Assembly: GCA_945786965.1 (NCBI GenBank)
Contig: CALZFZ010000043.1
Coordinates: forward strand, 1 to 32,956
Direction: 5' to 3'
Source: an uncultured Muriicola sp.
GTDB lineage: Bacteria; Bacteroidota; Bacteroidia; Flavobacteriales; Flavobacteriaceae
DNA: 32,956 nucleotides
The notes beneath the pieces are model-generated. The model was not told the origin of the DNA, did no database searches, and saw nothing but the letters and a program-made list of their open reading frames with translations. Positions 24,517 to 32,956 of the stretch are shown piece by piece. Position numbers and translations under genes: made by a program. Position 1 is the stretch's first letter. The number at the start of each line of letters is the position of its first letter.

Positions 24517-25401
24517 CTAGAGATCTAAAGTAAGATCACAAAAATCAAACATCACTACAGCCGTAGGTGGGGATGGACCTTCATCCAAAACTGTCAATCC
24601 ATTGGCTGATATTACCTGATAGGTATTCTCCGAATCCCAATCACCTTGGTTATATACTATATTTATTTCAACAGCACCTTCTGGTACCTCAAAAGTAAAG
24701 ATTGTTTCCGATCCACCTTCATGTGCATAATCCGTAGATACACCATCAAGAGTTACCGTTATCGATGCGCCATTCCATGAATCCCCATAAGAATCTTGCT
24801 GTGCTATAGTCCACGTTCCAGGTGTTGGCGTAACAGGAGGACATACTACCGTAGCACTATACAAGAATGGTGAACGGAAGAATGAACCCGTTAAGGTACC
24901 TGAATTATCATCATTCGAATATGTTCTTCCGTCTGATAGCACTAGTTCGAATCGAATTCTGAATTGATCACTTCCATTAATATCAGCAGGGTTAACACCG
25001 GTTGCGGTGGCTAAATCCAAATAGTTAGCATTAAAGGTCACTCTAGGCCATCCAAATTCGCCCGTAACAAAATCACTTTTTAAAATTGAACCAACCGAAA
25101 CTTCTGCGACATCACCCGGGCCATCCTCTGGGCTTTCATCTCTAAAACTGTAGAAATAATCGATAGAAGCTACAAGATCACCATCTTCTTGGTCTTGCAT
25201 TTCTAATTCTACAGAGAAAACACCATCAGTAGTACCAATAATAAATTCATCATTAAAAATATTAATGGTTCTTAAGACAGCTCCTCTTTGGACGTCGGCT
25301 TGAACCTGGTCAAAAACCTGATCTCCTTCCTCACAGGCGGCAAATAGCATGACTATTGCTCCTAGTGCGGTACTTAATAATTTATTTACGTACTTCTTCA
25401 T
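24517..25401 (-). CDS. SusE-position surface lipoprotein with DSYGDSWNG domain
   Basis: A 294-residue predicted lipoprotein with lipobox Cys23 followed by Glu-Glu-Gly-Asp, an acidic surface-export-like signal. Residues 30-185 form a beta-rich domain with no named family that I recognise. A C-terminal beta-sandwich (about 195-290) carries W-x-I-x-QQDSYGDSWNGASIT at its start and GLTVLDEGP near its end. The DSYGDxWNG pattern is common in secreted marine Bacteroidota proteins and is presumed to bind a ligand or metal. The gene follows susD by 14 bases and precedes the terminator, the position usually held by SusE/SusF-type binding lipoproteins. Function inferred from position only. Confidence 0.78.
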   Translation of the reverse strand: MKKYVNKLLSTALGAIVMLFAACEEGDQVFDQVQADVQRGAVLRTINIFNDEFIIGTTDGVFSVELEMQDQEDGDLVASIDYFYSFRDESPEDGPGDVAEVSVGSILKSDFVTGEFGWPRVTFNANYLDLATATGVNPADINGSDQFRIRFELVLSDGRTYSNDDNSGTLTGSFFRSPFLYSATVVCPPVTPTPGTWTIAQQDSYGDSWNGASITVTLDGVSTDYAHEGGSETIFTFEVPEGAVEINIVYNQGDWDSENTYQVISANGLTVLDEGPSPPTAVVMFDFCDLTLDL

Positions 25402-25415
25402 TTTTATACAATTTT

Positions 25416-27086
25416 TTAGTTAGCAACTGGAAAAGCAGGGCTTGCTGGATTTGTATCCCAGAAAACCTGTGTGGTCAAAGTTGTCCTTTGCGTCAAATTT
25501 GGATTTGTGATAACTTCATTTTGAGGCAATAAGAATGATCTTGGGAATGGTCCTGGATCTGGTTCCCAGTTGGGAAGCAAAGTGGTTGGATATCCCCTCT
25601 TTCTATAATAGTTATAGGCCTCAGTAGCACCACCGTATAAGGCTATAAAGAATTGCTCTGCAAATATATTTTCTTTATCATCACCTGTAGCAGTGTTAAA
25701 AGCGTCAACAGTATCATCTATGTAAGTAGTAACCTCAGCTGCAGTAGGCTCAAAAGACAAGTCAGCACTACCATCTAAAGATCCAAAACTTTGTACTTTA
25801 GCAATAGATTTCTCCATGCCTGCTCTCATGAAGGTTGCTTTTGCAGCATCACTGGCAGCCATGTCGGCTCTCCAGAAGTCTACATAAGAAGCTAGGATAA
25901 TAGGTTCGATTCCTGCCCCTCCCCCGCCTAGAGCTAGACCTACGTTGCTAAAGGCATCGTCATCAAATCTTCCTCCGGCCGGATAAACACCAACAGCAGT
26001 TCTTAAGAAGTTGTCAGGAGGCGTACCTTCATCATTTCCATGGGTTCTTCCCCAGTAGCCATTTGGCACACTACAGAAGACAAAACCACCATCAATAAAA
26101 TGTTGTGGAGGAACAAAAAGAGAGCAAGATATAGTCTCTTCATCACCTGGAGCATCTGCACCTGGGGTAGCATCTACTTGTCTGTAAAAGTAATACCTGA
26201 TTCTGGGGTCATCCAAGTTCAACATAGCTTCCATGATCCAGTTAGACTGGTAGATGTTCGCACCACTGGGTGTATAATCTGCGGCATAATCAGGATGACG
26301 GGTATCTGGCTGTAATTCGCTGGTACCGTATTGAAATTCAAAGTCATCCGCGCTATCACTAATAAAATTACCAGCGGCAATAGTACTGTTAAAACTAGCA
26401 ACATTATTAGTGGTTTGATAGGCTTTTAAACGTAAGGTATTAATTAATTTTCTCCATTTAGAAGTATCCCCACCATAAAACAAATCGGTAGCCCCTTGTG
26501 TAAGCGGACTCCCAGCAAACAATGATTCAGCTTCATCTAATAATCCAAAAGCTGCGGTATATATTTCCTGACCACTATCTAATAATGGTGCTGGAAATTC
26601 CGCAGGATTAGAAGCCTCGCTAAATGCCGCTTCACCTATATAATCTGCTAACAAGAAAAGCATATGCGCTTTTAAAGTTTGCCCTACCGCTATATGAAAT
26701 GAATAATCAGTATCCGTTTGTTCGTTTATAGCAATAAGGGCGTCTACATTAGTAAACATTCCTACGCTAACACCAGCACCTGGTCCATTTCCACCACTAC
26801 TATAGGTTCTGGACCAAACGCCATTCATGGTAGCTCCCGAATAATTATTAAAATAATCACGACCGAACATATAGTCTATTCGTGTTAATTCTGCTCCTCT
26901 GTCACTCAAGACGCTCTGGTTTGTGGCATAAGCCAATTGTATTGAATTCAATACCAAATTGGGATCTGCCTGATCAGACGCAAGGTCATTAGGACTTACT
27001 TTCAAGTCCAATTCTGTTGTTTCGCAAGCGGTAAATACTCCCCCGGCGATAAACACAACTGTTATGTATTTAATTAATTTTCTCAT
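25416..27086 (-). CDS. susD: SusD/RagB-family nutrient-binding outer-membrane lipoprotein
   Basis: A 556-residue lipoprotein with lipobox Cys21 (FTAC). The mature part begins ETTELDLKVSPNDL, then DPNLVLNSIQLAYA, the typical opening of the SusD-like nutrient-binding group (PF12771/PF12741 type). Helical TPR-like repeats follow, with AHMLFLLADYIGEAAFSEA near 139-157 and SKWRKLINTLRLKAY near 209-223, a SusD signature. It acts as a lid over its SusC partner at the cell surface, binding the substrate before import. The gene is 26 bases after susC and 14 bases before the next lipoprotein gene, so the three form one operon. Members of this group are linked both to glycans and to peptides; the ligand cannot be told from the sequence. 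Confidence 0.93.
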   Translation of the reverse strand: MRKLIKYITVVFIAGGVFTACETTELDLKVSPNDLASDQADPNLVLNSIQLAYATNQSVLSDRGAELTRIDYMFGRDYFNNYSGATMNGVWSRTYSSGGNGPGAGVSVGMFTNVDALIAINEQTDTDYSFHIAVGQTLKAHMLFLLADYIGEAAFSEASNPAEFPAPLLDSGQEIYTAAFGLLDEAESLFAGSPLTQGATDLFYGGDTSKWRKLINTLRLKAYQTTNNVASFNSTIAAGNFISDSADDFEFQYGTSELQPDTRHPDYAADYTPSGANIYQSNWIMEAMLNLDDPRIRYYFYRQVDATPGADAPGDEETISCSLFVPPQHFIDGGFVFCSVPNGYWGRTHGNDEGTPPDNFLRTAVGVYPAGGRFDDDAFSNVGLALGGGGAGIEPIILASYVDFWRADMAASDAAKATFMRAGMEKSIAKVQSFGSLDGSADLSFEPTAAEVTTYIDDTVDAFNTATGDDKENIFAEQFFIALYGGATEAYNYYRKRGYPTTLLPNWEPDPGPFPRSFLLPQNEVITNPNLTQRTTLTTQVFWDTNPASPAFPVAN

Positions 27087-27112
27087 AATTTCTATATCAT
27101 TAACAAATTTTA

Positions 27113-30100
27113 TTAGAATGAAGCTTTAATACTAATTCCATATCTTCTGGAGCTAGGTCCGTTTATGAAATCGAATCCACGACCGTTACCTATACCAACA
27201 CCCTGAACATTAGGATCAAAGTTAGCACCATCAGGCATGTTATAAGCCTCGTACCATAAATTGAAACCTTGTGCTGTAAAAGTCAATGACCCGAATGGTG
27301 TTTTGTCTAAGAATTTAGATGGGACTGAATACCCTAAAGATAATTCTTGTAAACGAATTACAGAAGCATCATAAATTCTAGTCTCAGTAGGTCCAAATAA
27401 CAGGTTGCTAAAGAAATAAGTAGAATTATTGATTTGAGTATTGTTAGTTTCTCCGGTAGATTGATTAACACCAGGAAGCACGTAGGTATTTAACCTATCC
27501 TCAGTTTCTACGATAAGCCCTCTACCTAACAATACTGCAACTGTACTTGATAACATATCACCACCTTTAACATGGTTAATCTGGAAACCAAGACTCCAAT
27601 CCTTGTAACGCAACGTGTTAATGAAATTCATTGTATAATCTGGTATAGCGTCACCAATGATTGGTACATTTCCATCCAGATCTTGTTCTGCAACTACATA
27701 GCTACCACCATTATTTACCAAGAAATTGCCTTGTGCATCTCTTCCGATAGCAGTACCTACTATAGTACCGAGTGATTCTCCTTCTATAGCGGCATTAGAA
27801 CCTCTAAACAGACCGCCACCTACCGCAAGACTACCTGCGTAGGCAATGAAATCCTGGTCTTGTTGGGTAACAACCTCGTTATTGGTGAAGAAATTAACTC
27901 TGGAATTCCAGCTGAAATCACCTCTGAAAATATCAACTCCCAGGTCGGCTTCAAAACCACTGTTTTTAATCTCACCAATATTACTTTGTGTAAAACTAAA
28001 ACCCGTTGACGGAGATAATGGTTCCGTTACAATTAAGTCGTTCGTCCTTCTATCAAAATAGGTAAAATCTAAAGTGATCCTATTTCTCCATATTTTAGAC
28101 TCTAATCCAACTTCAACCTCTTCTAAAAGCTCAGGCTTTAATTGAGGATTGGCACGGAAGTTATCTATTTGGTTGGTAGTTATTTCTCCGCTCTCTCCAT
28201 AAACAACCGTATTCTGTTCTACTACGTTCACTGTAGGATATCCGACAGGGAAGGTAGCTGAAGTACCATAACTAGCCCTCAATTTCAAGAAATTGATTCC
28301 GTTATCGCTTTTTATTCCTTCGAACGCTACAGTAGGAAGGAACGATAAACTAACCCCGGGATACGCTTTGCTGTTATTCTCGGTAGTAAGGTTAGATACC
28401 CAGTCTGTTCTCGCAGAAACATTCAGGAATAACATGTTGTCATAATCTAATGTTGCCTGCCCTAAAATACCCGCAATGTTCCTTTTTCGAGTAAATTGAA
28501 TTGGGGTCTGATTTAGGAAATTAAAGTGTCGTTTTATACCAAAAACAATTTGACCAGAACTAGAAACCCCTTGTCTGTCATACTCATCAGATCTGGAAGT
28601 GGCACCTGCAGTAAACGTAAGGCCTAACTTTTCAGAAAGATCATAATTACCGTTGATTGAGAAAAAGTGCTCCCAGATGGTGTTGTTATTGTCATAAGTG
28701 TCTAAGAACCCAAAAATTGCCGATGTAAATTCTACACCACCTTTGTTAGATCCGTTCACATTGCGTTCATTGTAAAAATCGAGACCTGTTCTCCAGTTAA
28801 TACTAAGATTATCATTTACCTCATAACCTAAATTAGCATTCCAGAAAACTCTGTTCGTTAACTGTTGGTTAGTAACGTTCTTTGCAGTCCAACGCGGGTT
28901 GATAATATCGTTACCGTTACGATAATAAACACTAGAACCATCAATTGGGTTCTCGAAAGGTAGGCCCATTAAGTCTACACTACGAGGTGTAAACAATACG
29001 TTACCATAAACAGAAAGACCATCAGTACCATTACCCCTACTTGATGCAATTGGAGGTGTACGGTAATCTGTTCTGGAGTAGTTCATAGCACCACTAACCG
29101 TAAATTTATTGGATAATTTTGAGCTACCACCTATGGAAAGGTTAGATCTTCTCAAGGAATTGCCAGGAGTAAATCCTTCATCATCTAAATGACCAAAATT
29201 TAAATTAAATGAAGTATTGCCATCAGCTGTACTTCCCGCAACGTTTAATGAAGTATTAATTACGTAGCCTGGTCTGAAGAACTGATCAACTGAATTATAA
29301 GGTTTCCAGGCGTAACGTGCATTTTGCAATTCTGGGAAGGCATCAATAGTTTTTTGAACACTGGTTACTGAATAAGGGTGGTTGATTGTACCGTCATCCG
29401 TAAGTCCCCAACGTTCAGCAAACGCATTTGGGTTACCCCATCCTGCTGGACTGTTTCTTTGGAAACTAGGTCCCCAGTTACTAAAGAACCATCCGAACGC
29501 TTGGTCAAAACCGTTACCATATTCATTTTGATAATCTGGAGCTGAAGCGAACTCATTGGTAAAAAACGACTGGCTGAACGTAATCTCTGTTTTCTTTGCA
29601 CCAGTTGTAGCAGCGCCAGCGCCAGCTTTGGTAGTAATTAATATTACCCCGTTTTTACCCTGAGTACCATACAATGTTGCCGCAGCCAAACCTTTAAGTA
29701 CTTCTACACTGGCAATGTTATTTGGATCTATATCTAAGAAACGAGAAGATCCGGTATTACCACCAATAAAGCTTCCAGTGTCATTGGTATCATTGCTAAA
29801 TGGAACACCATCTACTATAAATAGCGCCTGGTTACTTCCACTAAAGGAACTTAAACCTCTAATTGTAACGTTGGTTGCAGACCCAGAAGCACCACCGGCG
29901 GCGGTAATTTGAACCCCAGCGGCTTTACCAGCAAGAACCCTTGCAACATCCCCTTCTGTCCTTTGCTCTAATTGATCGGCACCTACGGAAGTTACAGCAT
30001 ATCCTAATGCTTTCTTTTCACGCTTAATACCTTGGGCAGTTACTATTACCTCTTCTAATGCCTGAGCATCTTCCAGCATTTGCACATTGATGGTGTCTGA

Positions 30101-30361
30101 TGCGCCAATAGTAACCTGTACATCTTTTTGACCTATGTACGAAAACAGCAGAGTCTGACCTTCAGTACCCCTTATTGAGTAATTTCCATCGAAATCAGTT
30201 TGGGTACCTGTAGTAGTTCCTTCCACAACGATGTTTACACCGGGTAATGGAAGACCTGCTTGGTCAGTTACCGTACCTGAAATCGTCTTCTCCTGCGCAA
30301 ATGATAAATGCACAACAAACGCCAATAATAGCGTCAAGATTCCATTTAAATTTGTTCTCAT
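27113..30361 (-). CDS. susC: SusC/RagA-family TonB-linked outer-membrane transporter
   Basis: A 1082-residue TonB-dependent transporter. In order it has a signal peptide (1-22, ending SFAQ), an N-terminal carboxypeptidase-regulatory-like domain (26-95, with GVNIVVEGTTTGTQTDFDGNY), and a TonB-box-like EEVIVTA at 103-109. The plug domain (about 115-245) contains LFIVDGVPF at 180-188 and YGTQGKNGVILITTK near 228-242. A large barrel follows and ends RRYGISIKASF with terminal Phe. It imports the ligand captured by the SusD lid using TonB energy. No anti-sigma-factor STN domain is present, so it is not directly a signal transducer. The start is followed by a classic signal peptide; a -7 promoter box lies 56 bases upstream. 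Confidence 0.96.
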   Translation of the reverse strand: MRTNLNGILTLLLAFVVHLSFAQEKTISGTVTDQAGLPLPGVNIVVEGTTTGTQTDFDGNYSIRGTEGQTLLFSYIGQKDVQVTIGASDTINVQMLEDAQALEEVIVTAQGIKREKKALGYAVTSVGADQLEQRTEGDVARVLAGKAAGVQITAAGGASGSATNVTIRGLSSFSGSNQALFIVDGVPFSNDTNDTGSFIGGNTGSSRFLDIDPNNIASVEVLKGLAAATLYGTQGKNGVILITTKAGAGAATTGAKKTEITFSQSFFTNEFASAPDYQNEYGNGFDQAFGWFFSNWGPSFQRNSPAGWGNPNAFAERWGLTDDGTINHPYSVTSVQKTIDAFPELQNARYAWKPYNSVDQFFRPGYVINTSLNVAGSTADGNTSFNLNFGHLDDEGFTPGNSLRRSNLSIGGSSKLSNKFTVSGAMNYSRTDYRTPPIASSRGNGTDGLSVYGNVLFTPRSVDLMGLPFENPIDGSSVYYRNGNDIINPRWTAKNVTNQQLTNRVFWNANLGYEVNDNLSINWRTGLDFYNERNVNGSNKGGVEFTSAIFGFLDTYDNNNTIWEHFFSINGNYDLSEKLGLTFTAGATSRSDEYDRQGVSSSGQIVFGIKRHFNFLNQTPIQFTRKRNIAGILGQATLDYDNMLFLNVSARTDWVSNLTTENNSKAYPGVSLSFLPTVAFEGIKSDNGINFLKLRASYGTSATFPVGYPTVNVVEQNTVVYGESGEITTNQIDNFRANPQLKPELLEEVEVGLESKIWRNRITLDFTYFDRRTNDLIVTEPLSPSTGFSFTQSNIGEIKNSGFEADLGVDIFRGDFSWNSRVNFFTNNEVVTQQDQDFIAYAGSLAVGGGLFRGSNAAIEGESLGTIVGTAIGRDAQGNFLVNNGGSYVVAEQDLDGNVPIIGDAIPDYTMNFINTLRYKDWSLGFQINHVKGGDMLSSTVAVLLGRGLIVETEDRLNTYVLPGVNQSTGETNNTQINNSTYFFSNLLFGPTETRIYDASVIRLQELSLGYSVPSKFLDKTPFGSLTFTAQGFNLWYEAYNMPDGANFDPNVQGVGIGNGRGFDFINGPSSRRYGISIKASF

Positions 30362-30416
30362 TTTTGAATTATTTGAATTAGCTAGGTGCTAAAATCCTAA
30401 TTCTATGTTAATAATC

Positions 30417-30424
30417 CAAACTTA
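30417..30424 (-). promoter_or_regulatory. -7 promoter element for susC
   Basis: TAAGTTTG on the minus strand is an exact TAnnTTTG match, giving a leader of roughly 50 bases before the susC ATG. A TTTG lies 30 bases further upstream, too far for the usual spacing, so a weak or activator-dependent promoter is possible. Confidence 0.4.
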
Positions 30425-30538
30425 TTTTAATAAAACTTTAAGAAGAAAATTTACCAAAGACACAATTAGAGGTCCACTTGTGTTAATACAGTGACATAAA
30501 AGGTTAAAAAAAATAATATAAAGACATCAAAATATTAA

Positions 30539-30562
30539 TTTAATAAAAAATTTCTTATTAAA
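30539..30562. repeat. A+T-only perfect inverted repeat (8-base arms)
   Basis: TTTAATAA (30539-30546) and TTATTAAA (30555-30562) are perfect reverse complements separated by 8 bases. It lies in the 479-base intergenic region between divergent susC and rpsL, well upstream of both promoters. It could be an operator or simply chance in an A+T-rich stretch. The remainder of 30362-30840 contains the two promoters and nothing else I can identify. Confidence 0.35.
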
Positions 30563-30767
30563 GATGTTAAAAAAATGATTCTATTCAAGTTAGCTAGCTT
30601 AGTTTGACTTTTTTAAAGGTTTATGGTTACTCTGACGTTGATGAAAGCGGAATTTATTGTAATATATTTTGGTATATATAATAAGGTATAAAAATTATGA
30701 ATTAAAGAGTGTTTAATCCTATGAATTGATTTGGATTGAATTTTCTCATAAAATTAATCGGGAACCA

Positions 30768-30798
30768 TTTGAATTATGTTTAATAATTACTACATTTG
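30768..30798 (+). promoter_or_regulatory. Bacteroidota-type promoter of the str operon (rpsL)
   Basis: TTTG (30768-30771), a 19-base spacer and TACATTTG (30791-30798) match the Bacteroidota consensus TTTG / TAnnTTTG at both elements. Transcription should start near 30805, about 36 bases before the rpsL ATG. Confidence 0.75.
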
Positions 30799-30840
30799 CC
30801 GACCCTTAAAAGAAGGGAAGATTAAGATATATTACAATAT

Positions 30841-31215
30841 ATGCCAACAATTTCACAATTAGTACGAAAAGGAAGGGCCACAATTACCAAGAAGAGTAAA
30901 TCGGCTGCTTTGGATTCGTGTCCCCAGCGACGGGGGGTTTGTACGCGTGTTTATACCACAACACCAAAAAAACCAAACTCGGCTATGAGAAAAGTAGCAA
31001 GGGTTAGGTTAACCAATGGTAAAGAGGTAAACGCATACATCCCCGGAGAAGGGCACAATTTACAAGAGCACTCGATAGTATTGGTTAGAGGCGGAAGGGT
31101 GAAGGATTTGCCAGGAGTTAGATATCACATCGTGAGAGGAGCTCTGGATACTGCAGGTGTAGCCGGCAGAACCCAGAGACGATCTAAATACGGAGCAAAA
31201 AGACCCAAAAAGTAA
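30841..31215 (+). CDS. rpsL: 30S ribosomal protein S12
   Basis: A 124-residue S12, full length, central to decoding at the ribosomal A site. It shows [25 protein letters not shown]-type core sequence, with the PKKPNSA loop at 42-48 and [13 protein letters not shown] at 84-96. Lys43, Lys88 and Pro91 have the ordinary streptomycin-sensitive identity, and Asp89 is the residue that is methylthiolated in many bacteria. It is the first gene of the str operon, directly behind a good promoter and followed by rpsG after 22 bases. Confidence 0.99.
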   Translation: MPTISQLVRKGRATITKKSKSAALDSCPQRRGVCTRVYTTTPKKPNSAMRKVARVRLTNGKEVNAYIPGEGHNLQEHSIVLVRGGRVKDLPGVRYHIVRGALDTAGVAGRTQRRSKYGAKRPKK

Positions 31216-31237
31216 TCAAAACTTTTAAGCAGAAGCA

Positions 31238-31714
31238 ATGAGAAAAAGACAGGCAAAGAAAAGACCGCTTTTACCAGATCCGAGATTTAACGACCAGCTG
31301 GTAACCCGTTTTGTAAACATGATGATGTGGGACGGGAAAAAGTCGGTAGCCTTTAAAGTTTTCTACGATGCCATTGACATTGTAGACGAAAAGAAAACAG
31401 ACGAAGAAAAAACGGCACTGGAATTATGGAAAGACGCCCTTTCTAATGTGATGCCTCACGTAGAAGTGAGAAGCAGACGGGTTGGGGGAGCTACGTTTCA
31501 AATTCCTATGCAAATTAGGCCAGACCGTAAGATCTCTACGGCTATGAAATGGTTGATCAATTTTTCCAGGAAGCGTAACGAGAAATCTATGGCTCAAAAG
31601 CTTGCAGGTGAAATATTGGCAGCATCCAAAGAGGAAGGCGCAGCTGTTAAGAAAAGAGTGGATACCCACAAAATGGCAGAAGCAAACAAAGCATTTTCCC
31701 ACTTTAGATTTTAA
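31238..31714 (+). CDS. rpsG: 30S ribosomal protein S7
   Basis: A 158-residue S7, the primary binder that nucleates assembly of the 30S head on 16S rRNA. The start [19 protein letters not shown], the [10 protein letters not shown] segment (28-37), [16 protein letters not shown] (75-90) and the C-terminal [15 protein letters not shown] are all standard. Length is normal for Bacteroidota. It lies between rpsL and fusA with short gaps (22 and 9 bases), the canonical str operon order. Confidence 0.99.
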   Translation: MRKRQAKKRPLLPDPRFNDQLVTRFVNMMMWDGKKSVAFKVFYDAIDIVDEKKTDEEKTALELWKDALSNVMPHVEVRSRRVGGATFQIPMQIRPDRKISTAMKWLINFSRKRNEKSMAQKLAGEILAASKEEGAAVKKRVDTHKMAEANKAFSHFRF

Positions 31715-31723
31715 TTATCAGGA

Positions 31724-32956
31724 ATGGCAAGAGATTTAAAATACACAAGAAATATAGGGATCGCAGCCCACATAGACGCGGGTAAGACCACAACTACAGA
31801 ACGTATTCTTTTTTATACTGGCGTAAGCCATAAGATGGGTGAGGTTCATGATGGTGCGGCTACGATGGACTGGATGGAACAGGAACAGGAGCGTGGAATT
31901 ACCATTACCTCTGCGGCTACTACATGTACCTGGAATTTCCCAATGAAGAATGGTGAGATCATTCCAGAATCTAAACCTTACCATTTTAATATTATTGACA
32001 CCCCCGGACATGTAGATTTTACCGTTGAGGTAAACAGATCTTTGCGTGTATTAGATGGGTTGGTGTTCCTTTTTAGTGCTGTTGATGGGGTTGAACCTCA
32101 ATCTGAAACTAACTGGCGATTGGCAGATAATTACAAAGTCCCAAGAATGGGCTTTGTAAATAAAATGGACAGACAGGGTTCTAACTTCTTAAATGTATGT
32201 AAGCAGGTTAGGGAAATGTTGAAATCGAATGCGGTTCCAATTGTATTGCCAATAGGAGATGAGGCCGATTTTAAAGGTATCGTTGACCTTGTTAAAAATC
32301 GTGCCATTGTTTGGCATGAAGATAACATGGGATCTACTTTTGATGTAGTTGATATTCCTGCTGAGATGGAGGCTGAGGTAAAAGAATGCCGTGCAGCCCT
32401 TATTGAGGCAGTTGCAGAATATGATGAAACCTTGATGGAGAAGTTCTTTGAAGATGAGGAATCTATTACAGAAGACGAAGTGCATGCAGCCTTAAGAGCG
32501 GCAGTTATGGATATGAGCATCATTCCGATGATCTGTGGATCCTCTTTTAAAAATAAGGGAGTTCAGTTTTTGTTAGATGCAGTATGCCGTTACCTTCCTT
32601 CTCCTATGGATAAAGAGGGTATTGTAGGGATCAACCCTGATACCGGGAAAGAAGAAAGAAGAAAACCAGATATTAAAGAGCCGTTTGCCGCACTTGCCTT
32701 TAAAATTGCAACGGATCCGTTTGTTGGTCGTTTGGCCTTTTTTAGGGCATATTCAGGAAAACTGGATGCAGGGTCCTATGTATTGAACAACAGATCTGGC
32801 AATAAGGAACGAATTTCAAGAATTTATCAAATGCATTCTAACAAACAGAATGCAGTTGCCTCTATTGCTGCCGGAGATATTGGAGCAGCCGTAGGTTTTA
32901 AAGATATTAAAACAGGAGATACCTTATCGGATGAAAAACACCCGATAGTACTGGAA
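31724..32956 (+). CDS. fusA: Elongation factor G (5' part, cut by the window edge)
   Basis: The first 411 codons of a translational GTPase that drives ribosome translocation; no stop codon occurs before the end of the window. G motifs are AHIDAGKTT at 15-23, the switch I region with [10 protein letters not shown] (57-66), DTPGH at 92-96 and NKMD at 146-149. These are followed by the G' insertion and the beginning of domain II ([20 protein letters not shown]). The insertion between switch I and DTPG ([18 protein letters not shown]) is slightly longer than in E. coli, as in other Bacteroidota. The start [13 protein letters not shown] follows rpsG by 9 bases. Confidence 0.98.
   Translation, partial: MARDLKYTRNIGIAAHIDAGKTTTTERILFYTGVSHKMGEVHDGAATMDWMEQEQERGITITSAATTCTWNFPMKNGEIIPESKPYHFNIIDTPGHVDFTVEVNRSLRVLDGLVFLFSAVDGVEPQSETNWRLADNYKVPRMGFVNKMDRQGSNFLNVCKQVREMLKSNAVPIVLPIGDEADFKGIVDLVKNRAIVWHEDNMGSTFDVVDIPAEMEAEVKECRAALIEAVAEYDETLMEKFFEDEESITEDEVHAALRAAVMDMSIIPMICGSSFKNKGVQFLLDAVCRYLPSPMDKEGIVGINPDTGKEERRKPDIKEPFAALAFKIATDPFVGRLAFFRAYSGKLDAGSYVLNNRSGNKERISRIYQMHSNKQNAVASIAAGDIGAAVGFKDIKTGDTLSDEKHPIVLE

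Noticed and set aside
30474-30492. CACT / AGTG imperfect palindrome upstream of susC
   Set aside because: Only four base pairs per arm around an 11-base centre; expected by chance.
30841-31215. Streptomycin-resistance change in S12
   Set aside because: Lys43, Lys88 and Pro91 are the usual sensitive-type residues.

Overview
The window is a piece of a Bacteroidota chromosome, almost certainly from a marine member of the Flavobacteriaceae. The evidence is an A+T-rich sequence, SusC/SusD-type outer-membrane genes, a type IX secretion (T9SS) C-terminal sorting domain, several lipoproteins with acidic residues just after the lipobox Cys, and Bacteroidota-type promoters (TTTG, about 19 bases, then TAnnTTTG) in place of classical -35/-10 boxes. 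I see no tRNA, rRNA, CRISPR array, phage gene or intact insertion sequence.

Left part (1-7105), mostly housekeeping. A 5' fragment of purK (minus strand) diverges from a gene that fuses hypoxanthine phosphoribosyltransferase to adenylate kinase in one reading frame. It is followed by obg and a DUF4136 lipoprotein. On the minus strand lies a compact three-gene unit (LCM-like methyltransferase, cupin, and an SDR protein lacking the usual Tyr/Lys catalytic pair). Then come an Mpl-type Mur ligase and a convergent DUF1569 gene.

Middle part (7168-15664), core flavobacterial genes. radC, a polysaccharide-deacetylase-like protein that appears to have lost its metal ligands, and a YjjG-type HAD phosphatase are tightly packed. 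A three-gene envelope unit follows (lipoprotein, DUF5723 outer-membrane protein, secreted protein of unknown function). rarA, a rhomboid protease and rlmB complete this part.

Right part (15868-30361), accessory and surface-directed. A T9SS-secreted FG-GAP/ASPIC-UnbV protein on the plus strand faces a run of minus-strand genes: susC, susD, a SusE-position lipoprotein, a strong terminator, a giant two-propeller FG-GAP/ASPIC lipoprotein, a secreted protein of unknown function, and an arylsulfotransferase-family lipoprotein. This resembles a polysaccharide-utilisation locus in its uptake machinery, but it contains no glycoside hydrolase, lyase, sulfatase or regulator. What it imports is therefore open, and it is the best candidate here for an undescribed system.

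Right edge (30768-32956): the str operon, rpsL-rpsG-fusA, driven by a clear Bacteroidota promoter; fusA runs off the end of the window. Two gene-poor stretches were examined. The first, 18157-18630, lies between convergent genes and may hold decayed sequence. The second, 30362-30840, holds the divergent susC and rpsL promoters and an A+T-only inverted repeat.
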